Shown here: positions 7,272 through 13,919 of the stretch, piece by piece
How the letters are laid out: every line of letters begins with the position of its first letter
Position numbering within the stretch: the first letter of the stretch is position 1
DNA from: Succinivibrionaceae bacterium UBA3769
Lineage (GTDB): Bacteria; Pseudomonadota; Gammaproteobacteria; Enterobacterales; Succinivibrionaceae
NCBI GenBank assembly: GCA_002372325.1
Contig: DFFT01000183.1
Location: 29,315-43,487, forward strand
Length of the DNA: 14,173 nt
Reading direction: 5' to 3'
Position numbers and translations under genes: made by a program
Notes under the pieces: generated by a model
The model's database searches: none
The model's input: the letters and a program-made list of their open reading frames with translations, nothing else
Told to the model about the DNA's origin: nothing

Positions 7272-8132
7272 ATGGATATTGCAAATTTAACCTTCAAAGA
7301 CGGCTTCGGGTGGGTGCTTACCGCCGCCAAACGGTGTCTCCCCAATGCTCTGAGCTTCGTGGCGCTGGCTTTTCTGGCCACGCTGCTTTTCAACATCTGC
7401 ATCGCTGTTATCGGCTTCATCGCCGCGCTGCTGGCGGTGATCCCCATTCTGGGTTGGTTTATGGATCTCGCTCTTGCGATCCTGATCTTTGTTCTGTCCC
7501 TGGGATTTTCCTGCGGTTTTATCAAGGCTGTTCAGGAAATGCTTGACCGGAACAGCGTGTCCTTCGGCAGCTTTTTCTTTGGGGTGACAGACCTGGGCTT
7601 TTTAATAAAGCTGGTGCCCTTTGCCATCATTCTGGGGCTCATTTACACCGTTTCCGCCGGCGTTGCGGGCTGGTTTGCCATCGCCTCCGTCCGGGCCGGC
7701 GACGCTTTTCTGGGATATCTTGCAGGATTCATTGCCCTCATGATTACCGTTGCCCTGGCTATTTACACCGCCTATGCCATGATTCTCTTTATTCAGCGGG
7801 ATAAACCGAAGGTGATCGCCACTCTGACCGAAGCCGGTGTCGGAATTGCCAAAAATCTCCTGCCGATACTGGGCATGTACACGGGGATGGCTGCGGTTTC
7901 CGTAGTTATCTTAATTCTGGTGCAGATAGTTGCCCTGATTGCCGGGGCAGCCGGCTCCGGCACTGCTTCCCTGGCGGCCCTGCTGACAATGCTGGCTCTG
8001 TTCTGCGGCGCGGGATTTATCTTCACCGCCGCCATCTGCCAGTCTGCAAAGGATATTTTTACGGAAAACCCTGCGACGATGGATGCAAAGAGTGCGGAAA
8101 GCGTTCCGGAACTGGAGGAGCCCCGCTCGTAA
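7272..8132 (+). CDS. Polytopic inner-membrane protein of unknown function
   Basis: I do not recognise a specific family with confidence. The 286-residue protein has a short amphipathic start (FKDGFGWVLTAAKRC) and about six hydrophobic segments near residues 28-50, 50-82, 112-136, 143-173, 194-226 and 232-257, then an acidic soluble tail ending in PELEEPRS. The layout of paired helices with a repeated glycine-rich pattern recalls bacterial membrane proteins of the BPSS1780/YciC kind, but that is a guess. The ATG has AGGA seven bases upstream. It has its own promoter, and hairpins follow its stop, so it is probably transcribed alone. Confidence 0.85.
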   Translation: MDIANLTFKDGFGWVLTAAKRCLPNALSFVALAFLATLLFNICIAVIGFIAALLAVIPILGWFMDLALAILIFVLSLGFSCGFIKAVQEMLDRNSVSFGSFFFGVTDLGFLIKLVPFAIILGLIYTVSAGVAGWFAIASVRAGDAFLGYLAGFIALMITVALAIYTAYAMILFIQRDKPKVIATLTEAGVGIAKNLLPILGMYTGMAAVSVVILILVQIVALIAGAAGSGTASLAALLTMLALFCGAGFIFTAAICQSAKDIFTENPATMDAKSAESVPELEEPRS

Positions 8133-8160
8133 AGAAGTCCCCGGGACGCCCCGGGCATTT

Positions 8161-8182
8161 CCGCTGTTTCTGAAAACAGCGG
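8161..8182 (+). terminator. Hairpin between convergent genes
   Basis: Arms CCGCTGTTT (8161-8169) and AAACAGCGG (8174-8182) form a perfect 9-bp stem with a CTGA loop, 28 bp after the upstream stop. No T tract follows. Confidence 0.5.
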
Positions 8183-8208
8183 CGCCGCTCAGGGACTCTC
8201 CCGGGGCT

Positions 8209-8223
8209 GCCTCCGAAGGAGGC
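8209..8223 (-). terminator. GC-rich hairpin at the end of the minus-strand operon
   Basis: GCCTCC (8209-8214) and GGAGGC (8218-8223) pair across a three-base loop, touching the stop of the minus-strand gene. It lacks a T tract, so it is only a possible terminator. Confidence 0.4.
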
Positions 8224-9059
8224 TACATTAAGGGGTTAAGCTCTTCGGTTTTCAGAATAAAGGAAATCCCGGCCTTTTCAGCTTCATGACTGTCCGCCCT
8301 GATGACAAAGTCATAGATAACCGTGCCGTTGTTTTTAAACACATAAACAGCCGTATGATCCGGACAGTGCATTTTTACTCCGCCGGCGTAGGGATACTCT
8401 GGCTTTTTTGCTCCCTTCGGCGCTGGCAGGCGTCCCGCCGGCACAACGCTGCCGCAGTGGTAGAGATTCTGCAACCTGTCGGTGACAGATTCAATGGTAT
8501 CGCCGTTAAGATACAGCCCCGTTTTCTCAAAAGTCACCACAGCTCCGGTTTCTTTATGGGCATAGGTGTAGGTCATATTGTCGGTATCATGGGACAGTGC
8601 TGTCCATTCCGGGAAATGGGTCTCCATGATCTCCGGCGTCACGGGATCTCCTCCGGCGATGCTCCGGGCGGTGAAACGCATAAGCGGCAGAGCTCCGGAT
8701 TTGGTGGGATGATAGAAGAAAACCCGGTACCAGGCACCGGTGCCCTGATAATGGGCATCCTTCAGCACCTCCACAACCTCCCATTCCCCGCAGCCGCTGA
8801 GTTCGGATCCGCCTTCGGCAATGCCGCTGGCGCACCCGTGCATCAGGCTCACCTCCTTCATATATTCCGGAACTCTGGCGGAGTTCAGGGCGAATATCGA
8901 CTCCATGCGGATCTCTCCCAGAGACTCCCGGGACATAAAAGCCTCGGCGCCGTCCCAGACCAGCGTCCAGCCGTCATTGTTAAAGCTCGGATTCTGAGCC
9001 AAAAGAACCCGCGGAAGAAATAAAGCCGCTAATGCCAGCCCTGTCCCCAAAATCCTCAT
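8223..9059 (-). CDS. Exported protein of unknown function, four conserved cysteines (paralogue A)
   Basis: I do not recognise the family. I choose the second ATG (9059) because GAGG lies seven bases upstream and the protein then begins with a clean signal peptide (MRILGTGLALAALFLPRVLLA, cut near residue 21); an ATG at 9074 has AAGGAG 16 bases away, which is too far. The 278-residue product should be periplasmic. It is a paralogue of the next gene upstream. Shared blocks are the N-terminal GW..x..FM...G.I (30-51), a cysteine pair (C76, C90), YTYAHKETG with F-K/N-x-G and GDT (164-188), YHCG (C202), PYAG...M-C (C232) and TEELNP at the C-terminus. Four cysteines line up between the two, which suggests two disulfides. 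The genes are 51 bp apart and probably co-transcribed. The reading frame has no defects. Confidence 0.85.
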   Translation of the reverse strand: MRILGTGLALAALFLPRVLLAQNPSFNNDGWTLVWDGAEAFMSRESLGEIRMESIFALNSARVPEYMKEVSLMHGCASGIAEGGSELSGCGEWEVVEVLKDAHYQGTGAWYRVFFYHPTKSGALPLMRFTARSIAGGDPVTPEIMETHFPEWTALSHDTDNMTYTYAHKETGAVVTFEKTGLYLNGDTIESVTDRLQNLYHCGSVVPAGRLPAPKGAKKPEYPYAGGVKMHCPDHTAVYVFKNNGTVIYDFVIRADSHEAEKAGISFILKTEELNPLM

Positions 9060-9110
9060 AAAACCGCCTCGCATGATTTTTAAGGTAACGCTCCTTAAGC
9101 TGCATTGTTG

Positions 9111-10280
9111 TCAGAAAGCCGGATTAAGTATTTCCGTATTCTTGATAAATTCCCGTATCAGAAGATCGTGCAGCTCCGCCTGCTTTTCCGCATTGTCTGC
9201 GACATCACCGTCTTTACTGTCCTTGACACCGGCGGTGTCCTCATCTGCCGGTTTTTCTCCGGAAGGCTTCTGAGCCGTCTCCGCTTTGACCACTTCTTCG
9301 GGCAATGCCGGATCATTTGCCGGAGCTTCCTTTACGGTATCCTGAGCCTGCTCTCCCGGGCTTCCCTTGTCATCCGGAGCTTTTTCTTCGGCAAGGGAAA
9401 TCTCCGTCTGAGAAGGCAGCTTTACCACGTAGTCATAAAAGATGCCGCCGCCGTTATCAGCCACGTAAATTCTGGTGTTGTTCAGACATTCCATGGAATA
9501 GAGTCCGGCATAGGGATTTTTGATGTCATGCCTTTTCCCGTTAGCTTCCTCGCTGTCCGTTTTATAAAAGGTATCCGGCACCGGTTCTGCTTTGCCGCAG
9601 CCGTAGCGCTTTCCCAGTCTCATGGAAACATTGTGAACCGTATCGCCTGCGATAATATATCCGGCATTCTCAAAGATAATCCTCATGCCGGTCTTGTCAT
9701 GACTGAAGGTATAGGAACAGTAGCCCGGTCTTATGACATGGTATTCCCAGTAGTTGATCTCGTCGTAATCCTCCCCCAGCTTTTCCATCCGGGCCTGCTC
9801 CTCCCTGATAATGCTCTCCCAGGGGGCGGGTTCCTCTGTCCAGCCGGTGAGAAGATCCCGAAAGCCCGCAAAGCTGCCTTCCCGCACTCCGGAAAGACTG
9901 GCAACCACAAAATTCAGCTTGTCGAGAGAGGTTTTATCCTTCGGCCCCAGATAGAAAACTCCCGTCTGGTCATCCTCTCCTAAGATTCTGGAGCTCTGCA
10001 CCGCCTCGATAACGCTGAAGCCCCGGCAATTCTCAGCTCTGATAAAGGATTCCTTTTCCACCACCTGGCATTTCTCAGTCTCCTCCATCCGGTGCAGAAA
10101 ACGATAGGCATCAAGATATTCCCTTTGTTCAATCATGATGGTGCCGTACTCATCATGCTTCATAAAAACCGTGCCGTCGTCTCGGTAAAAGCTCCACCCG
10201 CTGTCAGAGACTGCCTGAACCCCGCCGGAAAACAGCGTAAAAAGCAAGGCTGAACACAAGGCACCAGAACCGTATCTCAC
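9111..10280 (-). CDS. Exported protein of unknown function with acidic linker (paralogue B)
   Basis: I do not recognise the family. The GTG at 10280 is preferred because GGAGG lies five bases upstream and a compact signal peptide then follows (MRYGSGALCSALLFTLFSGG, cut near Ala23); the ATG at 10298 would put the ribosome site inside the gene. The 389-residue product is a paralogue of the 278-residue protein downstream. Matching features are GW..YRD at 28-34, C71/C85, YTFSHDKTG (190-198), GYII-AGDT (207-214), YGCG (C228), NPYAG (255-259), C265 and the end NTEILNPAF (381-389). Between the conserved body (ending near 293) and that conserved tail sits a linker of about 80 residues (294-372) rich in Glu, Asp, Lys, Pro and Ala, which the paralogue lacks. 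Confidence 0.86.
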   Translation of the reverse strand: MRYGSGALCSALLFTLFSGGVQAVSDSGWSFYRDDGTVFMKHDEYGTIMIEQREYLDAYRFLHRMEETEKCQVVEKESFIRAENCRGFSVIEAVQSSRILGEDDQTGVFYLGPKDKTSLDKLNFVVASLSGVREGSFAGFRDLLTGWTEEPAPWESIIREEQARMEKLGEDYDEINYWEYHVIRPGYCSYTFSHDKTGMRIIFENAGYIIAGDTVHNVSMRLGKRYGCGKAEPVPDTFYKTDSEEANGKRHDIKNPYAGLYSMECLNNTRIYVADNGGGIFYDYVVKLPSQTEISLAEEKAPDDKGSPGEQAQDTVKEAPANDPALPEEVVKAETAQKPSGEKPADEDTAGVKDSKDGDVADNAEKQAELHDLLIREFIKNTEILNPAF

Positions 10281-10334
10281 AAGCACCTCCCCAGGCATAA
10301 CGAAACAGACACCACAGAATCATCGCCTCTCATT

Positions 10335-10589
10335 TTATCCGTCTTTTGTCAGCTCATAAATAAAGACCGCATCCCCGAGATTCAGATTAGTAGCAAGGTC
10401 ACAAAGTAAATCATAAAATGGGCCGTCTCTCCCCGCCGCCTCGGAAAAAAAACTTATGCCGCCTTGTGTTCGCGGCCTGAAAAGCACTGCCTGGACCGCC
10501 CCCTGATACAGAACCGGATTCTGTCCGCAGCGCGAATCCCGTCTCAAGTCATCATCGTAAAAACGGAGGCTTTTCACACAATCTTGCAA
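10335..10589 (-). CDS. Possible small protein, start uncertain
   Basis: This is an open frame of 84 codons upstream of paralogue B with a 54-bp gap. The product has a plausible protein-like composition (FYDLLCDLATNLNLGDAVFIYELTKDG near the end, two cysteines), and I see no known domain. Support is limited: the first start is TTG, there is no ribosome site, and that start lies inside an inverted repeat (10576-10606). A GTG four codons in is another possibility. It may be a real first gene of the operon, a remnant, or chance. Confidence 0.4.
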   Translation of the reverse strand: MQDCVKSLRFYDDDLRRDSRCGQNPVLYQGAVQAVLFRPRTQGGISFFSEAAGRDGPFYDLLCDLATNLNLGDAVFIYELTKDG

Positions 10590-10606
10590 ATTGTTACAGA
10601 TTGTGT
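10576..10606. repeat. Inverted repeat between divergent units
   Basis: ACACAATCT (10576-10584) and AGATTGTGT (10598-10606) are perfect 9-bp complements separated by 13 bp, in the gap between the minus-strand exported-protein genes and the plus-strand His-rich gene. The size and position suit a regulator binding site. No known consensus is recognised. Confidence 0.45.
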
Positions 10607-10742
10607 CTCAGGGAAACTTATCCCGGGAATTCATGTCATAATTATCAGCAGTAAGAGATTTTGAGCCTCGAGCTCCGGGCCCGTACCGGGGAATTTCAGG
10701 CTTTCCGAACATCACTCCCCGCAACAACTGGAGGAATGAAAA

Positions 10743-11045
10743 ATGCGTAAGTTTTTATATATGGCAGCCCTGCTGTGCGGACTTATGGCCGCTCCCTCGG
10801 CTTTTGCCAATGTTTATCTGTGCACAGGCCCCTTCTGCGCGGTAGCGCCTGCCCCGATTCCGCCTGCTCCGGTGGTTTACTGGCATCGTCCGCCGCCCCC
10901 GCCGCCGCCGTACTACCACTACCACCGCGGCTGGCACCATCCGCCTCCCCCGCCACACCGTTACCACCATCACGGGCCTTATCATCACGGGCCTCATCAT
11001 GGCGGGCCGCACTACCATGGCGGACACGGGCCGAGATGGCGTTAA
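10743..11045 (+). CDS. Small exported His/Pro-rich protein
   Basis: This 100-residue protein has a clear signal peptide (MRKFLYMAALLCGLMAAPSA..., cut after Ala22). The mature part opens with a cysteine pair (C27, C32: LCTGPFC) and then runs of proline (a seven-Pro run at 50-56 and a five-Pro run at 67-71), glycine and 16 histidines between residues 48 and 95, often as HH or HHH. Such composition commonly binds nickel, zinc, copper or cobalt, so a periplasmic metal buffer or chaperone is the likely role, by inference from composition only. A GGAGG site (10730-10734) is eight bases before the ATG. The gene stands alone, with its own terminator. Confidence 0.85.
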   Translation: MRKFLYMAALLCGLMAAPSAFANVYLCTGPFCAVAPAPIPPAPVVYWHRPPPPPPPYYHYHRGWHHPPPPPHRYHHHGPYHHGPHHGGPHYHGGHGPRWR

Positions 11046-11103
11046 AAGGGTTCTGAATCCCTATTGGGCAGAGCTTTAATAAGAATACGGGATTAGCTTA
11101 AAG

Positions 11104-11131
11104 GCGGCTATCGATGATGGCTGCTTTTTTT
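11104..11131 (+). terminator. Rho-independent terminator of the His-rich gene
   Basis: GCGGCTATC (11104-11112) pairs with GATGGCTGC (11116-11124) over 9 bp in RNA, counting two G-U pairs, with a three-base loop, followed by seven T residues (11125-11131). It lies about 60 bp after the stop. Confidence 0.75.
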
Positions 11132-11207
11132 GTCTGCATTCCGGCAGCGCCTTCACCCTGTTAACAACTATACATATGCCGGCCTGCTCAGGAACATCAC
11201 GGCAGAC

Positions 11208-11250
11208 AAACCCGCCAAAAGGCAGTTTTTTGCTGACTTTTGGCGGGTTT
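11208..11250. terminator. Bidirectional terminator
   Basis: Arms AAACCCGCCAAAAG (11208-11221) and CTTTTGGCGGGTTT (11237-11250) form a perfect 14-bp inverted repeat with a 15-base loop. Short T runs end both arms, so it can stop transcription in either direction: the His-rich side on plus and the ATPase remnant on minus. Confidence 0.75.
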
Positions 11251-11258
11251 ATCCTCTC

Positions 11259-11753
11259 TTACAGGAATAGATCCTCACCGGTTACCACGGAAGCCAGATT
11301 ACAGGCATAGGAGTTTTGCAGCACGCCGCAAGGAGCAATCAGGGTCAGATGAATGGTGTCTTTGCTTCCGGAGGCGCGTTGATAATCCGACCGTTTGCGA
11401 CGTTTTTTCATATTTTTGGTGTGGAGCCGGGAGACCATTTCAAAGGCCAGATCCTGCCACGAACCGGTTTCAGGGGTATTTGCCCGCGGCATCCGGAATT
11501 CCGTATCCCCGGGACGGGGTTCAAGGAAATGATAATGGAAGAGAATAAAGGGATCAATCAGCCGATAAACCCGTTCCTTCCGTTCCCCATAAGACGCGCA
11601 TTCCCGAATGAAATCGCAGTTTTCCAGATCACGCAGCATTTGGGATGCTCCCCCGGCACTGGTCAATCCGGCGGCCTTAAGTATTTCGTTTCTCGTCATG
11701 ATTCTCTTTTGAGAAAGGGTTTGCATAATCTTTTGTAAATGTAATTCGTTTTG
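11259..11753 (-). pseudogene. Remnant of an AAA/DUF234-type ATPase gene
   Basis: The frame resembles the C-terminal part of archaeal/bacterial AAA ATPases with a winged helix and DUF234 nuclease-like domain, common in gut anaerobes. Counting from the ATG at 11726 (155 residues), the winged-helix region is about 6-56 (MTRNEILKAAGLTS through RVYRLIDPF), then FILFHYHFLEPR and the WQDLAFEMVSRLHT block at 90-103. From about residue 107 it jumps to TIHLTLIAPCGVLQNSYA (124-141) and ends in the family-like EDLF. The nuclease-like middle is missing, and the whole N-terminal AAA domain is absent. The frame stays open a further nine codons upstream to a TGA at 11756-11754 (NELHLQKIMQ), so homology may begin there without a start codon. 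It sits where GC-rich sequence gives way to AT-rich sequence. Confidence 0.7.
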
Positions 11754-11898
11754 TCACAAAAATGGATATTTTGACTTTTTGCACTGCATTCATAAATGTA
11801 TGATTAATAATAGATATTTTAAGAAAAAATTTTGTTAGCTCACAAATTTAAAAGCATGGACAGTTTGGCGTATGAAGTTAATAGCAAAATCGAAGTGT

Positions 11899-11936
11899 AA
11901 AAACAAAAGAGTCGACAGTTTGGGACTGTCAACTCT
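11899..11936 (-). terminator. Rho-independent terminator of the two-gene island unit
   Basis: On the minus strand an 11-bp stem (11936-11926 with 11918-11908, one U-G pair) closes a seven-base loop and runs into a T-rich tract at 11907-11899. It lies about 40 bp after the stop of the 388-residue protein. The single wobble pairs only in the minus-strand RNA, which fits termination of the minus-strand genes. Confidence 0.8.
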
Positions 11937-11977
11937 AAATGAATGCACTACCGTGGACTTACTTATGTTGAGTTACT

Positions 11978-13144
11978 TTACTCTTCTCCGTACCAATATT
12001 TAGTATCTGGGGGTAATAATCCTTTACGAGCCGTGTACGGAATTAACTTCTTATTGTTGACGTCTGCTATATTATGTAAAACACCCGACATAGGACACAC
12101 CGGCTTATCAAGATTAAATTGATATGATATTCCATTAATTATAAAAGTTTTTCGTTCTACGCTTATGGACTTAATATCTTTTAGATAAATTCTTTCATGG
12201 ACAGAACTAAAAGCTGGTCGAAACCAAATAGATGAATCTGTCATAACTAACCCAGCTTTACAACTTTGAAATATCGTATCGTCGATTACTAAATAAATAT
12301 TCTCTGACTTCTCTCCAGGACAAATATATGACATAGCTCTACTCCATCGTTCTGGAGATTTAGTAGAATAAATCAATACATCATCACGATTTCCAGAACA
12401 AATACGATCATAAATTTCTGAAGTAAAACGTCTGCCCAAAGACATTCTCATGCGTTTATTGATAAAATCACACTTATCATGCTGATAATTACTACTAGAA
12501 GCAATGTCACTTTGCTTGTTAAAAGCGATTATTCTTTCAAATAAATGGTATATAAAATAATACTCATCGTCATTTAGCATAACAAAGTCAAAACGAAATT
12601 CTCCATCATTAAAGGAAATTACACCGTTTTTTTCTTCTATGGATTTTAAATCACTAAACTTACCACTACTAGACCTATAAAGGCATGAACATGTAAAACC
12701 CTCGTCACCAATTATAAGACCTGCTATACCTCCAAAATCATCATGAACCATCGTGTCATCACACTTAAGCATAACCCCATTACCGTAGTCGCGTCCACAC
12801 CAATCTCGTATAGCAATATGGCCATTAATGAATGGTTGCCCTAGTGTAATTCTTTTTGATCCCCATAACGAAAATTCTTCAAAATACTTTAGTATGAGTA
12901 ATTTATAATTTTCACTCAAGTCAGCCTTTTTACCTGGTAAATACGAAAAATCAAACTCCACTAATGATTTTGTTTCACCACTAGAAACACTATTTGTAAT
13001 TATATTTTCTTCTGTTTTATTCGAATCTGTTCTTTTTTCTAGTGATTTATCAGGATGATCGCAACTAGGAATTGTGGCATTATTAGATGTCAAACCATTA
13101 ATTACTGACATGTATTCGCTTATCAATTGTTTTAGTTCGATCAA
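11978..13144 (-). CDS. Unknown protein with two PH-like repeats (island gene 2)
   Basis: I recognise no named family. The 388-residue protein has no signal peptide or membrane helix. Residues 1-75 are polar and low in structure. Two regions then look like copies of one domain. In copy 1, LKCDDTM (126-132) leads to AGLIIGDEGF (141-150), KFSDLKSIE (162-170) and NDGEFRFDF (179-187). In copy 2, LVIDDTI (285-291) leads to AGLVMTDSSI (297-306), YLKDIKSIS (320-328) and INGISYQFNL (336-345). The pattern resembles small bacterial pleckstrin-like (bPH/YokE-like) domains; that is inference. Many cysteines are present. The start is TTG (13144-13142), whose bases form TTGA with the stop of the upstream gene; the first ATG is codon 12 and has no ribosome site. 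Base composition is AT-rich, unlike the first 11 kb. Confidence 0.85.
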   Translation of the reverse strand: MIELKQLISEYMSVINGLTSNNATIPSCDHPDKSLEKRTDSNKTEENIITNSVSSGETKSLVEFDFSYLPGKKADLSENYKLLILKYFEEFSLWGSKRITLGQPFINGHIAIRDWCGRDYGNGVMLKCDDTMVHDDFGGIAGLIIGDEGFTCSCLYRSSSGKFSDLKSIEEKNGVISFNDGEFRFDFVMLNDDEYYFIYHLFERIIAFNKQSDIASSSNYQHDKCDFINKRMRMSLGRRFTSEIYDRICSGNRDDVLIYSTKSPERWSRAMSYICPGEKSENIYLVIDDTIFQSCKAGLVMTDSSIWFRPAFSSVHERIYLKDIKSISVERKTFIINGISYQFNLDKPVCPMSGVLHNIADVNNKKLIPYTARKGLLPPDTKYWYGEE

Positions 13145-13605
13145 CTTTCTTTCGATAACATCTTGACCCCATCAAGACAATGCGACATTCTATTATCAAA
13201 CTCATCCTTCGAAATTTTTTTAGCTTCTGAAGAACTTTGAGTAGCTAATCCACTTAAATCACAAATCATTCTAAGGATTAATTTTGCCTCTTCCACTTTT
13301 GAAATGATATACAGGTAATCGTTCAACATGGATGGTGAAAATTCATTAACTAACTTATCATCTCCAGTGTTTATACATTCATGTGAAACATCAACTAGAT
13401 CTTTTAACTCATGCAAGGATGCTATAGCCCTATCTGCATAATCAACCCCTGATTGTTTTAGTTTGGTTGTTATATTTTCAACTGCTACATACAACTCAAT
13501 GAATTCAGTAAAACTTGTCTTAAACCAAAGAATAACTTTACGTTTTTTGATTCTTAACAAGGGATTGTTTATATGTTCTTGTTCGACACGATCAATTACA
13601 TCCAT
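13141..13605 (-). CDS. Unknown helical protein (island gene 1)
   Basis: I do not recognise it. The 154-residue product is soluble-looking and mostly helical by composition, with heptad-like stretches at about 38-75 (VAVENITTKLKQSG onward) and 95-120 (LNDYLYIISKVEEAKLILRM). A basic patch, RIKKRK, sits at 18-23. No signal peptide, membrane helix or catalytic motif is visible. ATG has a weak GGAA site six bases upstream. Its stop overlaps the TTG start of the 388-residue protein, so the two are almost certainly made together and may bind each other. It is AT-rich like its partner. Confidence 0.82.
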   Translation of the reverse strand: MDVIDRVEQEHINNPLLRIKKRKVILWFKTSFTEFIELYVAVENITTKLKQSGVDYADRAIASLHELKDLVDVSHECINTGDDKLVNEFSPSMLNDYLYIISKVEEAKLILRMICDLSGLATQSSSEAKKISKDEFDNRMSHCLDGVKMLSKES

Positions 13606-13799
13606 ACAATTTCCATAAATTTAGATAATTAAAATACCAATTTTATCATCTACGGCAAATTCAATAATTTAAACCACATCTTATTGAAATTACTGTTTAT
13701 TTTATATATCTTTCGATAATAACTGACATCTAGCCAATAGAAACAATTATTATTTAAGTACTTTCCCAGGGTTTTGAAAATATAATATAACTATTCAGA

Positions 13800-13808
13800 A
13801 TTATACCA
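13800..13808 (-). promoter_or_regulatory. Extended -10 promoter for the two-gene island unit
   Basis: TGGTATAAT is read on the minus strand (13808-13800), a perfect extended -10. No good -35 is seen at the usual distance, which is common for extended -10 promoters. Confidence 0.5.
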
Positions 13809-13811
13809 CAC

Positions 13812-13845
13812 CGGTTGAGAAAATCCGCCCCGAACTTCTCAACCG
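13812..13845. repeat. Perfect inverted repeat beside the island promoter
   Basis: CGGTTGAGAA (13812-13821) and TTCTCAACCG (13836-13845) are 10-bp complements separated by 14 bp. It starts four bases upstream of the extended -10 and covers the -35 region, so it could be an operator. It could also be a terminator stem for the gene ending at 13920, though no T tract follows. Confidence 0.55.
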
Positions 13846-13871
13846 TAATTAATTGTTAATCCTATGATTAA

Positions 13872-13899
13872 TTGACATAATTCGGGATTGGTTTACAAT
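13872..13899 (+). promoter_or_regulatory. Near-consensus sigma70 promoter pointing rightward
   Basis: TTGACA (13872-13877), a 16-bp spacer and TACAAT (13894-13899) match consensus closely. Transcription would run antisense into the 3' end of the minus-strand gene at 13920 onward. Any overlapping plus-strand frame there looks like a shadow. Confidence 0.5.
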
Positions 13900-13919
13900 C
13901 TTCAAAACATTACGCAAAC

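Larger units (their letters stand above)
13606..13919 (-). promoter_or_regulatory. AT-rich intergenic region of the island
   Basis: This stretch of about 310 bases holds no credible gene. It contains an extended -10 promoter facing the two-gene unit, a perfect inverted repeat just upstream of it, and a near-consensus promoter facing the other way (all listed separately). The leader of the two-gene unit would be about 190 bases long. Confidence 0.5.

Noticed and set aside
10626..10705. Cluster of restriction-like hexamers resembling a cloning polylinker (GAATTC, CTCGAG, GAGCTC, GGGCCC).
   Set aside because: No vector sequence surrounds it, the spacing is irregular, and GC-rich DNA gives such sites by chance.
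11858..11925. Repeated word GACAGTTTGG (two copies about 55 bp apart), considered as a CRISPR-like or transposon-end repeat.
   Set aside because: Only two short copies exist and the second is part of the terminator stem and loop; no array or target duplication is seen.
11872..12003. Plus-strand open frame of about 43 codons beginning MKLIAKSKCKNK.
   Set aside because: It has no ribosome site, runs through the terminator hairpin and continues antisense into the end of the 388-residue gene.
13592..13617. Six-codon upstream frame (MEIVWM) overlapping the start of island gene 1, considered as a leader peptide.
   Set aside because: It is too short and lacks a ribosome site; chance is enough in AT-rich DNA.
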